In this document: piece after piece, positions 7,255 to 13,952 of the stretch
How the letters are laid out: each line of letters starts with the position of its first letter
Numbering within the stretch: the stretch's first letter is position 1
Source: Actinomycetes bacterium
GTDB taxonomy: Bacteria > Actinomycetota > Acidimicrobiia > Acidimicrobiales > Ilumatobacteraceae
DNA length: 17,325 bases
Direction: 5' to 3'
Assembly: GCA_023417265.1 (NCBI GenBank)
Contig: JAEZFY010000146.1
Span: forward strand, 1 to 17,325
Translations under genes and position numbers: made by a program
Notes under the pieces: model-generated
What the model saw: the letters and a program-made list of their open reading frames with translations, nothing else
Told to the model about the DNA's origin: nothing
Database searches by the model: none

Positions 7255-8732
7255 CCGCGCTCGTGTCGCTCCCGATCCTGCTGCCGCTGTTCGGGGCCGC
7301 GTTGGCGATCGCGCTCGGCCGGTGGCGCCCGGCGCAACGGATCGTGAGCGTCGCGACCCTGTCCGCCGTCGCCGTCACCAACGTGGCCCTTCTGATCCGT
7401 GTCGACGACGGCGGCACGTCGGCCGTCCACGTCGGCGCGTGGCGGGCGCCGGTGGGGATCACGCTGGTCGCCGACCGGCTCGCCGCGATCATGCTCGTCG
7501 TGGCCACGGCGATGCTGCTGGCAGTGCTCGTGTTCGCGATCGGCCAGCCCGGCGCCGAACGCCACCACGTCGGATTCCACCCCGTCTACCTGGTGCTCGC
7601 GGCGGGGATCGCGATGGCGTTCCTCACCGGCGACCTGTTCAACCTGTTCGTCGCCTTCGAGGTCACGCTGATGGCCAGCTACGTGCTGATCACCCTCGGC
7701 GGGCGCCCCGACCAGGTGCGCGCCGGGATGACCTACGTGGTGATCAACCTGATCGCCTCGAGCCTGTTCCTGCTCGCGCTCGGCTTCGTCTACGCCGCCA
7801 CGGGCACCGTCAACCTGGCCGACCTGCACGCCAAGATCGGCGCGCTCCCCGACGGCCTGCGCAGCGGGCTGGCCGTGCTGCTGATCGTCGTGTTCGGTAT
7901 CAAGGCGGCGATCTTCCCGCTGTTCTTCTGGCTGCCCGACAGCTACCCGACCGCGCCGACAGCGGTCACGGCTGTGTTCGCCGGGCTGCTCACGAAGGTC
8001 GGCGTGTACGCCATCATCCGCAGCCAGACGCTGCTCTTCCCACCCGACACGCAGCCCGGCAACCTGTTGCTGATCGTCGCCGGGTTGACGATGGTGGTCG
8101 GCGTGTTCGGGGCGATCAGCCAGAACGACGTCAAGCGGATCCTGTCGTTCCACATCGTCAGCCAGATCGGCTACATGATCATGGGGCTCGGCTTGTTCAC
8201 GGTCGCCGGGCTCGCCGGGGCGGTGATCTACATCGTCCACCACATCGTCGTGAAGACCGCCCTGTTCCTCGTTGCCGGGCTGATCGAGGAGCGCGCCGGC
8301 ACCGGGCAACTGGGGCGACTGTCCGGCCTGGCCCGCCTCGAGCCGGCGCTCTCGGTGCTGTTCCTGGTGCCGGCCCTCAGCCTCGCCGGGGTGCCACCGC
8401 TGTCGGGATTCGTTGCCAAGCTGGCGCTCGTCGAGGCCGGGGTCGATGGCCGCGAGTACCTGATCGTCGCCGTCAGCCTGGCCGTGAGCCTGCTCACGCT
8501 GTACTCGATGACGAAGATCTGGTCGAACGCGTTCTGGGGCGAACCGGGCGCGCTCGCGCCGACCCCGGCCGGGCGCGGTGGGCGGCTCTTGATGACCGGC
8601 GCCACCGCCGGGCTGGTGGCGATGAGCGTGGCGATCAGCGTGTGGGCCGGACCGTTGTACGCCCTGTCGCAACGCACCGCCGACGACCTCGTCGACCCGG
8701 CCGGCTACATCGAAACGGTGCTCGGCCGATGA
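7251..8732 (+). CDS. mrpD: Na+/H+ antiporter subunit D (MrpD/MnhD)
   Basis: A 493-residue polytopic protein, the second antiporter-like subunit and a relative of NuoM/NuoN. Key charged residues of the proton path are present: Glu137 in AFEVTLMASYVL, Lys218 in FGIKAAIFPLFFWLPDSYPTAP, Lys249 in LLTKVGVYAI, and the HHIVVKTALFLVAGLIEE segment further on. Glu137 falls at the number known to be essential in Bacillus MrpD. The length is typical of the family. The GTG at 7251 overlaps the mrpC stop and is preceded by AGGTGGAG. A start further upstream would add an Arg-rich, non-family extension that merely reads the end of mrpC in another frame, so I reject it. Confidence 0.95.
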   Translation: MTALVSLPILLPLFGAALAIALGRWRPAQRIVSVATLSAVAVTNVALLIRVDDGGTSAVHVGAWRAPVGITLVADRLAAIMLVVATAMLLAVLVFAIGQPGAERHHVGFHPVYLVLAAGIAMAFLTGDLFNLFVAFEVTLMASYVLITLGGRPDQVRAGMTYVVINLIASSLFLLALGFVYAATGTVNLADLHAKIGALPDGLRSGLAVLLIVVFGIKAAIFPLFFWLPDSYPTAPTAVTAVFAGLLTKVGVYAIIRSQTLLFPPDTQPGNLLLIVAGLTMVVGVFGAISQNDVKRILSFHIVSQIGYMIMGLGLFTVAGLAGAVIYIVHHIVVKTALFLVAGLIEERAGTGQLGRLSGLARLEPALSVLFLVPALSLAGVPPLSGFVAKLALVEAGVDGREYLIVAVSLAVSLLTLYSMTKIWSNAFWGEPGALAPTPAGRGGRLLMTGATAGLVAMSVAISVWAGPLYALSQRTADDLVDPAGYIETVLGR

Positions 8733-9253
8733 CCCGGGTGGTCCGCCTCGTGTGGCTCACTGGGGTCTGGGTGGCGTTGTGGTCGGACGTCTCGTTCGCC
8801 AACGTGCTGAGCGGGTTGCTGGTCGCCGCCGCGATCGTCGCCCTGTTCGACACGTGGCACACCGGGCGGGTCGTCGTGCGCCCGGTCGCGGTGCTCAGGT
8901 TCACCGGATTCTTCCTGTACCAGCTCGCCCGCTCCACACTCGTCGTCGCCCGCACGGTGCTGACCCCCCACGACCGGATCCGGACCGGCATCGTCGCCGT
9001 CCCGTTGCGCGGCTGCTCCGACGCCGTCGCCACGTTGATCGCCGACGCCATCAGCCTCACCCCGGGCACATTGACGCTCGAGGTCCGCCGCGACCCATTG
9101 ACCTTGTACGTGCACGCCCTCGACGTGCGCGACATCACCGTGTTGCAGCGCGAGATCCGCACCCTCGAGGTACTCGCCGTCAAGGCCTTCGGCGACGCCG
9201 ACGCCCTCGCCGGGCTGGCCGTCGACGACACCACTTCCTGGAGGAGCCGTTGA
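8729..9253 (+). CDS. mrpE: Na+/H+ antiporter subunit E (MrpE/MnhE)
   Basis: A 174-residue protein of the MnhE family. Two or three helices occupy the first half (to about residue 75), and a soluble, family-typical C-terminal domain follows, with the conserved VATLIADAISLTPGTLTLEV stretch and a later region around YVHALDV. In Bacillus, MrpE supports assembly and activity of the full complex. The ATG at 8729 overlaps the mrpD stop (ATGA), indicating translational coupling. Its end carries the GGAGGAG ribosome site for mrpF. Confidence 0.94.
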   Translation: MTRVVRLVWLTGVWVALWSDVSFANVLSGLLVAAAIVALFDTWHTGRVVVRPVAVLRFTGFFLYQLARSTLVVARTVLTPHDRIRTGIVAVPLRGCSDAVATLIADAISLTPGTLTLEVRRDPLTLYVHALDVRDITVLQREIRTLEVLAVKAFGDADALAGLAVDDTTSWRSR

Positions 9254-9501
9254 TCGTCGCCGCCGTCGTCCTGCTCGTACTCGCCGGGGCGTGCTTCCTC
9301 GCCCGGGCGATCCGCGGGCCGTCGCTCGCCGACCGGGTCGTCGCCGTCGACGGTCTGGTCGTGACGATCGTCGCCGCGATCGTGCTGCACTCGATCCGCC
9401 GCGACACCGACCGCTTCCTCGACGTCGCCCTCGTCGTGGCCCTGATCGGTTTCGTCGCCACGACAGCCAGCGCGCGCTTCATCGAACGGCGCGGGGGTTG
9501 A
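9250..9501 (+). CDS. mrpF: Na+/H+ antiporter subunit F (MrpF/MnhF)
   Basis: An 83-residue, three-helix membrane protein. The family motif RGPSLADRVVAVDGL lies between helices 1 and 2, with a conserved Asp, and DRFLDVALVVALIGFVAT forms the last helix. I chose the unusual TTG start at 9250 because it overlaps the mrpE stop (TTGA), is preceded by GGAGGAG (9240-9246), and gives the expected IVAAVVLLVLAG N-terminus. Later start codons would cut the first helix. Some MrpF homologues have been implicated in bile-salt and sodium efflux. Confidence 0.93.
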   Translation: MIVAAVVLLVLAGACFLARAIRGPSLADRVVAVDGLVVTIVAAIVLHSIRRDTDRFLDVALVVALIGFVATTASARFIERRGG

Positions 9502-9503
9502 GC

Positions 9504-9833
9504 GTGGGCGACACCATCGTCGGTGTGCTGGCGGTCGCCGGGGCCGTGCTCGTCCTGCTCGCCGGGGTGGGCGTGGTGCGCTTCGCCGACCTGTACGCCC
9601 GCATGCACGCGGCCACCAAGGCGAGCACGCTCGGCATCGGCCTGATCGGGATCGCCGGGGCACTCAGCATCGACGGTGGCGCTGCCAAGATCCTGCTGGC
9701 CACGGCGATCATCTTCGTCACCGCCCCGAGCGCCGCGCACTTCATCGGTCGCGCCGCCTACCGGGCGGAAGGCATCGAGCTGCGGCTCGACGGACCCGAC
9801 GATCTCGACACGCGGCTGGGTTCCGATGAATGA
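9504..9833 (+). CDS. mrpG: Na+/H+ antiporter subunit G (MrpG/MnhG)
   Basis: A 109-residue membrane protein, the last subunit of the Mrp complex. It has three helices and the family signature VVRFADLYARMHAATKASTLG, then a second conserved block around KILLATAIIFVTAPSAAHFI. A polar C-terminal tail rich in Asp/Glu follows. The GTG at 9504 lies two bases after the mrpF stop, with GCGGGGG six to seven bases upstream. The TTG at 9498, which overlaps the stop, is an alternative start adding two residues. It ends the operon; the next gene is convergent. Confidence 0.93.
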   Translation: MGDTIVGVLAVAGAVLVLLAGVGVVRFADLYARMHAATKASTLGIGLIGIAGALSIDGGAAKILLATAIIFVTAPSAAHFIGRAAYRAEGIELRLDGPDDLDTRLGSDE

Positions 9834-9834
9834 A

Positions 9835-9849
9835 GCCGCCGAACGCGGC
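9835..9849. terminator. Small hairpin between convergent mrpG and STAS genes
   Basis: GCCGC (9835-9839) and GCGGC (9845-9849) form a five-base stem around CGAAC in the 28-base gap between the two convergent stops. Because it is symmetric it could act as a bidirectional terminator. There is no T-tract, and the short stem makes this tentative. Confidence 0.3.
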
Positions 9850-9861
9850 GACGCCCGCGGC

Positions 9862-10176
9862 TCAGTCGAGGCTCGGTTGCAGGCCGGCTGCGGCGATCAC
9901 CCGCGAGACGGCCGACGAGGGGTTGTCGAAGTGCAGGCTGATGTTCATCACCGCTGCGCGCTGCTTCAGGGTCAGCAACGACCGCAGGCCGGTCGAGTCG
10001 ACGAATTCGAGCCCGCTCAGGTCGATCGTCAGACGCGAGTGATGGGCGGCCGCAGCGGCCAGTGTGGCTTCCACCCAATCGGCCTCGTTGACGTCGAGTT
10101 CGCCCTGCAGGGCGACCGTCAACCTGTCGTCGAGATGCGAATCCAGCTCGACGTGGAACGTCTCGTCGTTCGACAC
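9862..10176 (-). CDS. STAS-domain anti-sigma factor antagonist
   Basis: A 104-residue single STAS domain of the SpoIIAA/RsbV type. Such proteins bind and neutralise an anti-sigma kinase when unphosphorylated and are switched off by phosphorylation of one Ser. That Ser is Ser61 in the conserved FVDSTGLRSLL loop. I chose the GTG at 10176 (MSNDETFHVEL). A TTG at 10197 would add seven residues but has no ribosome site. A TAATACT sequence on this strand (10189-10183) ends six bases before the GTG, so the mRNA may be leaderless. The gene is divergent from a GHKL kinase across 41 bases, its probable partner, and convergent with mrpG. Confidence 0.87.
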   Translation of the reverse strand: MSNDETFHVELDSHLDDRLTVALQGELDVNEADWVEATLAAAAAHHSRLTIDLSGLEFVDSTGLRSLLTLKQRAAVMNISLHFDNPSSAVSRVIAAAGLQPSLD

Positions 10177-10182
10177 ACCACC

Positions 10183-10189
10183 AGTATTA
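10183..10189 (-). promoter_or_regulatory. Candidate -10 box for the STAS gene
   Basis: On the minus strand this reads TAATACT, a good match to a TAnnnT-type -10 element. It lies six bases before the chosen GTG, which fits a leaderless transcript starting at or near the start codon. No clear -35 element was found. Confidence 0.35.
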
Positions 10190-10217
10190 CCGAGCAATCG
10201 CGTAGGTTGGAGATCTG

Positions 10218-10646
10218 ATGGGTTCGTCCGAGGGCACAGGGGGTAGTAACGCCCCGATGGCGACGCGATTCCTGCCGCCGCCCGACCTCGCCCTGACGCT
10301 GTCCGGGCCGGCTTCGGTGCGTGAGGGACGGCGGGCGATCGCCGCCCTCCTCAGTGTCGCCGTGCCCCAGGACTGGCACGCCGACGCCACGTTGGCGACC
10401 AGCGAGCTGATCACCAACGCGCTGACCGCTTCGGGCTCGTGCGAGCTGTCGGCGTGGTATGCCTCCGACCCCGACTGCCTCCGCATCGAGGTCGCCGACA
10501 CCTCCACCGGCACGCCCGCCGTACAGGCCCCCGACAGCGCCCGCGTCGGCGGGCACGGGTTGCGCATCGTTGCCGCCCTGAGCTCGCGCTGGGGCGTCCG
10601 CCGCGAGCCGGCGTCGAAGGTCGTGTGGTGCGAGTTCGACGGCTGA
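10218..10646 (+). CDS. RsbW-like anti-sigma factor kinase (HATPase_c)
   Basis: A 142-residue soluble protein with one GHKL ATPase domain of the RsbW/SpoIIAB type. The ATP-binding boxes are present in order: N box with Glu63 and Asn67 in TSELITNAL, G1 box with Asp94 and Gly98 in VADTSTGTP, and G2 box GGHGLRIV (111-118). Such kinases either sequester a sigma factor or phosphorylate the Ser of a STAS partner. The ATG at 10218 has GGAG five bases upstream. Met14 is an alternative start that would remove a Gly/Ser-rich, non-conserved tip. It is divergent from the STAS gene, but no sigma-factor gene or PP2C phosphatase is in view, so the sigma target is unknown. Confidence 0.86.
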   Translation: MGSSEGTGGSNAPMATRFLPPPDLALTLSGPASVREGRRAIAALLSVAVPQDWHADATLATSELITNALTASGSCELSAWYASDPDCLRIEVADTSTGTPAVQAPDSARVGGHGLRIVAALSSRWGVRREPASKVVWCEFDG

Positions 10647-10662
10647 CGCCGTCGGCCTGACC

Positions 10663-11502
10663 CTAGGCGGCCAGCGACAGGGAGGCCTGCACCGCGGTGT
10701 ACAACGCCACCGCCACGAGCAGTCCGGCGAACCAGCGCAGGCTGCGCTGGGGGTCGAGCTGCCCGGCCGCCCGCCCGCCCGCCAGCACCCCGAAGATCGC
10801 GGCGACCACGAACGGCACGGCGACGCCCCAATCGATCGACGTCGTCGCCACCCGCGTGCTCAACGCCACCGCTGTGTTGATCACGATCACGAGCAACGAC
10901 GTGCCGATCGCCTGCGGCATCGGCAGCTTGAGCGCGAGTGTCAGCGCCGGCACGATCACGAAGCCGCCACCCACGCCGAACAGTCCGGTGAGGAAGCCCA
11001 CCGCGGTTCCGGCCGCGAGCACCGTGAGAACGACGCCGACGTCGATTCGCGACGTCACCCGCTCGCGCACGGCGACACCGCCGCCGGGAACCTGGGCGAC
11101 GTCAGCAACGGCGGTCGTCTCGCCGACCCGGGTGCACGAAGGGCACCCCGTCAGCATCCGCCACGCGGCGACCAGGATCAGCCCGGCGAAGGCCACCAGC
11201 AACACGTCCGGGTCGAGGCGCTCGTTGAGCGCCGAACCGGCCAGCGAGCCGCCGATGCCGGTCAGCCCGAACACGACGCCGGTGCCGACCCGCACTCGTC
11301 CCGCGCGCCAGTGAGGGGCAAGGCCAACCGCCGACGCCAACCCCACCAGCAGCAAGCTGGTGGTGGTCGCCGCTTGCGGCGACTGCCCGGCCCCGTAGAC
11401 GAGCGCCGGGATGGCGAGGATCGAGCCGCCCCCGCCGAGCGCGCCGAGCGACAAGCCGATCAGGAACCCCAATGGCGAGGCGAGGATCGCCCGTACGTTC
11501 AC
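10663..11502 (-). CDS. tauE: TauE/SafE-family sulfite/thiosulfate permease
   Basis: A 279-residue membrane protein with about eight helices in two homologous halves. Each half opens with a Gly-rich motif (GALGGGGSILAIPAL and FGVGGGFVIVPALTL) followed by a QA-x-x-TSLL signature. Family members move sulfite, sulfoacetate or thiosulfate. The cytoplasmic-type loop between the halves (about 115-150) is hydrophilic and has a CPSC motif (Cys120, Cys123). I chose the GTG at 11502 because the hydrophobic permease begins there and the upstream frame reads through the neighbouring gene. No strong ribosome site is seen. It lies 28 bases after the CstB-like gene on the same strand, so it is probably the last gene of a sulfur-detoxification operon that exports the sulfite or thiosulfate made by that enzyme. 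Confidence 0.88.
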   Translation of the reverse strand: MNVRAILASPLGFLIGLSLGALGGGGSILAIPALVYGAGQSPQAATTTSLLLVGLASAVGLAPHWRAGRVRVGTGVVFGLTGIGGSLAGSALNERLDPDVLLVAFAGLILVAAWRMLTGCPSCTRVGETTAVADVAQVPGGGVAVRERVTSRIDVGVVLTVLAAGTAVGFLTGLFGVGGGFVIVPALTLALKLPMPQAIGTSLLVIVINTAVALSTRVATTSIDWGVAVPFVVAAIFGVLAGGRAAGQLDPQRSLRWFAGLLVAVALYTAVQASLSLAA

Positions 11503-11530
11503 GGGGCCACCACTGAGTCCCGACGCGGCA

Positions 11531-12910
11531 TCATGCGGCGCGCCCGCTCTGAGCCCACGCGCCGTATCCGCCGAGCAGATCGCTGACGTCGGTGAAGCCG
11601 TGTGTCCGCAGCAACGACGCGGCGACCGACGAGCGGTAGCCCCCGGCGCAGTAGACGACGGTCGGCCGATCCGGGTTGAGCTCGCCGAGCCGCGCCGGCA
11701 GTTGACCGACGGGGATGTTGACGGCCTGCGGGAGCGCCCCGAGGGCGTGCTCGCCGGGGGCCCGGACGTCGACGACCTGCAGGTCGTCGAGTTCGGTGCG
11801 ACGCCGCTCGAGATCGATCGGGGTGAGGCGCGAGGCGATCCCCACCTGGTCGGCGTGGGCGCGCAACACCTCGTACGGGTCGGCGACGTAGCCGACCACA
11901 CGGTCGAACCCGATCCGGCCGAGCCGGTTCTTGGCCTCGAGCTCGGCACCCGGCTCGACGAACAACACGATGTCGGCGTCGTTCGGCACGATCGAACCGG
12001 CGAACTCGGCGTAGCGGCCCGACAAGCCGACGTTGATCGCCCCGCGCAGGTGGCCACGCGCGAATTCGACGGGGTCGCGGCCGTCGATCACGAGCGCTCC
12101 CTCGGCGACCGCCTGCTGCACCGCATCCCACGCCAGCGCCGGCGGTGCGTCGGCTTCGTCGAGCAGGGGTCGCAGCTGCTTGTTGAGCGCCGCGTCGTGG
12201 GCGAAGTAGCCCGGCGCCGGGGATTGGCCCTCGGTGACCAGCTCGACGAAGGCGGCTCGATCGGGTGCCAACACCGCGTAGTTCTCGCGGCGCTGCGTGC
12301 CGATCGTGGAGGTCAGCTCGGTCGACAGGTTCTTCCCGCACGCCGACCCGGCGCCGTGGGCGGGGAACACGCGTGTCGCATCGGGCAGCGTCATCAGCTG
12401 TCGGTGGAGCGAGTCGTAGAGCTGCTCGGCGAGGTCGTCGCTGGTGAAGCCCACCGACGTCAACAGATCGGGACGCCCGACGTCGCCGATGAACAGCGTG
12501 TCGCCGGTGAGCACACCGTACGGCACCGCGTCGTCGGCGTGCTCCCACACGACGATGCTCATCGACTCGGGCGTGTGCCCGGGCGTGTGGCGGATCTCGA
12601 GCACGACCTCGCCGAGCGAGATCCGCTCGCCGTCGACGAGCTTGCGGATCGGGTACTCCGGTTCGGCAACCGACGAGAACCCGATCGCCGCGCCGGTGCG
12701 GTCGGCCAGTTCCAGGTGGCCCGACAAGAAGTCGGCGTGGAAGTGCGTCTCGAGGACCAGTTCGATCGTCAGCCCGGCCGCCTCCGCATCGGCGAGGTAC
12801 TCGGCGACGTCGCGTTGCGGGTCGACGACGACGGCGCGTCCGCTGTGCTCGTCGCCGATCAGGTACGAGGCGTGCGAGAGGCACTCGAGGTAGTACTGGT
12901 GGAAGATCAT
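11531..12910 (-). CDS. cstB: CstB-like persulfide dioxygenase-rhodanese fusion
   Basis: A 459-residue cytoplasmic fusion. The N-terminal metallo-beta-lactamase domain (1-240) has His56, His58, Asp60 and His65 in THFHADFLSGH, His112 in HTPGHT and Asp137 in TGDTLF, as in ETHE1-type non-haem iron persulfide dioxygenases. A first rhodanese-like domain (about 265-355) has no Cys at its active loop (VLFVEPGAE), so it looks inactive. The C-terminal rhodanese (about 365-459) has Cys421 in YCAGGYRSS. This three-part order with a dead middle domain matches Staphylococcus CstB, which oxidises low-molecular-weight persulfides to sulfite and transfers sulfur to give thiosulfate. The ATG at 12910 has GGAG eight bases upstream and overlaps the preceding gene's TGA by four bases. 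Confidence 0.92.
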   Translation of the reverse strand: MIFHQYYLECLSHASYLIGDEHSGRAVVVDPQRDVAEYLADAEAAGLTIELVLETHFHADFLSGHLELADRTGAAIGFSSVAEPEYPIRKLVDGERISLGEVVLEIRHTPGHTPESMSIVVWEHADDAVPYGVLTGDTLFIGDVGRPDLLTSVGFTSDDLAEQLYDSLHRQLMTLPDATRVFPAHGAGSACGKNLSTELTSTIGTQRRENYAVLAPDRAAFVELVTEGQSPAPGYFAHDAALNKQLRPLLDEADAPPALAWDAVQQAVAEGALVIDGRDPVEFARGHLRGAINVGLSGRYAEFAGSIVPNDADIVLFVEPGAELEAKNRLGRIGFDRVVGYVADPYEVLRAHADQVGIASRLTPIDLERRRTELDDLQVVDVRAPGEHALGALPQAVNIPVGQLPARLGELNPDRPTVVYCAGGYRSSVAASLLRTHGFTDVSDLLGGYGAWAQSGRAA

Positions 12911-13524
12911 GCCGTCTGCTCCGATCGGGCGTTGACGTCGGCATCGGTGAGTTGGTCGAGCACGGCCCGCAGGTCGCAGCTCGCGCCGCGGTTGTACGGG
13001 AGCTTGGCGAGCATGCTGGCCATGCCACAGGTGTTGGTGAGGGCGGAGAACGTGAGCCCCGCTCCGATCGCCGCGGCGAGCATGCGCGCGGCGGGCAGGC
13101 GCGTCCCGGCCGCCAGGCCGGTCACTACCGCGAGGCCGGCGACGAGACGGACTTGCCGCTCCATCGCCCAGCGCGTGGTGTTGGTGCGCGCCACGTCGGC
13201 GCCGGAGGCGATCCATGCGCTGATGCCCCCGTCGAGGAGACGCAAGTTCGATGCCCCGGTGGCGACCAGCTGGTCGAGCGCACGTGTGGCCCGGGCGCCC
13301 GACTGGCAGACCAGCACGACACTGTGGTCGAGGCCGGCGAAGTCGGCGGCGTGCTCGCCGAGCACGTCGAGCGGGACGTTGTACGAGCCGGGGATGTGCC
13401 CGGTCTCGAACTCCCCCGGCGGGCGCACGTCGATCACGTGCACGGCCGGGTCGTCGCGGCGCATGCGCTGGAGCTCATGGGTGTCGATCACGGCGTGGCG
13501 CTGGTCGGTGGGGGTCTGACTCAT
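12907..13524 (-). CDS. Rhodanese-DUF2892 membrane sulfurtransferase
   Basis: A 205-residue protein. Residues about 10-115 form a single rhodanese domain: substrate-binding entry VIDVRPPGEFETGHIPGS and catalytic Cys73 in VLVCQSGARATRAL. A YgaP-like DUF2892 segment follows with two hydrophobic helices (about 125-170), ending in the family-typical NTCGMASMLAKLPYN, then SCD. It should carry sulfane sulfur as a Cys persulfide at the membrane and pass it to the CstB-like enzyme encoded next. The ATG at 13524 has AAGGAGG ten bases before it. It is the first gene of the three-gene operon, its stop overlaps the next start by four bases, and a candidate CstR operator lies 35 bases upstream. Confidence 0.88.
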   Translation of the reverse strand: MSQTPTDQRHAVIDTHELQRMRRDDPAVHVIDVRPPGEFETGHIPGSYNVPLDVLGEHAADFAGLDHSVVLVCQSGARATRALDQLVATGASNLRLLDGGISAWIASGADVARTNTTRWAMERQVRLVAGLAVVTGLAAGTRLPAARMLAAAIGAGLTFSALTNTCGMASMLAKLPYNRGASCDLRAVLDQLTDADVNARSEQTA

Positions 13525-13559
13525 CGGTTGGTCGCCTCCTTGCTGTGTGGTCGGGGGGG

Positions 13560-13573
13560 TACCCCGGGGGGTA
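13560..13573. promoter_or_regulatory. Candidate CstR operator 1
   Basis: TACCCC-GG-GGGGTA is an inverted repeat with a two-base centre, preceded by a run of seven G that also makes the palindrome GGGGTACCCC (13556-13565). G-tract pseudo-palindromes bordered by TA are the usual DNA targets of CsoR/CstR tetramers. It lies 35 bases before the rhodanese start, where bound repressor would block transcription. Confidence 0.7.
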
Positions 13574-13607
13574 CGACCACACCCTACGCACAACATGTCC
13601 GACTTGC

Positions 13608-13621
13608 TACCCCCGGGGGTA
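13608..13621. promoter_or_regulatory. Candidate CstR operator 2
   Basis: TACCCCCGGGGGTA is a perfect 14-base palindrome, centred 48 bases from operator 1 and 33 bases upstream of the cstR ATG. It probably mediates autoregulation of the divergent regulator gene. The shared TACCCC/GGGGTA arms are the main reason to pair the two sites. Confidence 0.75.
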
Positions 13622-13654
13622 TCGTGTGGGAGACGACGAGCGTGAGGTGAGCCG

Positions 13655-13924
13655 ATGGAAATTCCCCAAGAGACAGTGTCCGAGCTGGTGACCCGGCTGC
13701 GCAAGGTGGAAGGCCAGGTGCGCGGCATCCAGACGATGCTGACCGACGGCCGCGACTGCGCCGACGTCGTCACCCAGATCGCCGCAGCGTCGAAGGCGCT
13801 CGAACAAGTGGGCTTCAAACTGGTCGCCTCCGGGCTCACCTACTGCCTCACCCACCCCGCCGAGGCCGCCGACTCCGGCTACGACCTCGGCCGCGTGGAA
13901 AAAATGTTCATGAAACTCGGCTGA
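13655..13924 (+). CDS. cstR: CstR-like persulfide-sensing repressor (CsoR family)
   Basis: An 89-residue all-helical regulator. The CsoR-family core is clear: LVTRLRKVEGQVRGIQTM in helix 1, Cys35 in GRDCADVVTQI, and Cys64 in LTYCLTHP. Copper-sensing CsoR uses a Cys-His-Cys set with the His four residues before the second Cys; here that place is Gly60. Only the two Cys remain, 29 apart as in CstR, so I predict sensing of persulfides or polysulfides by Cys35-Cys64 di- or trisulfide bridging, not copper. The ATG at 13655 follows GAGGTGA. The gene is divergent from the rhodanese/CstB/TauE operon and faces two matching operators. Confidence is high for the family and good for the ligand class. Confidence 0.9.
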   Translation: MEIPQETVSELVTRLRKVEGQVRGIQTMLTDGRDCADVVTQIAAASKALEQVGFKLVASGLTYCLTHPAEAADSGYDLGRVEKMFMKLG

Positions 13925-13952
13925 CCCGCGGCGCCGCCGACTGCGAGTGCGG

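Noticed and set aside
7158..8672. Long minus-strand frame opposite mrpD
   Set aside because: The product is a hydrophilic, His/Asp/Gln/Arg-rich string with no motif, and it lies fully antisense to a well-supported membrane subunit.
11503..12057. N-terminal extension of the TauE permease
   Set aside because: The frame stays open upstream, but the translated part is Arg/Ser/Thr-rich and overlaps the CstB-like gene. The hydrophobic permease begins at the GTG at 11502.
11411..13519. 702-codon plus-strand frame across the sulfur operon
   Set aside because: It is antisense to the CstB-like and rhodanese genes, both of which have catalytic motifs and ribosome sites. Its own product has no recognisable domain.
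13655..13924. Copper-sensing CsoR
   Set aside because: The His expected four residues before the second Cys is Gly, and the neighbours are sulfur-handling genes instead of copper exporters. CstR-type sensing fits better.
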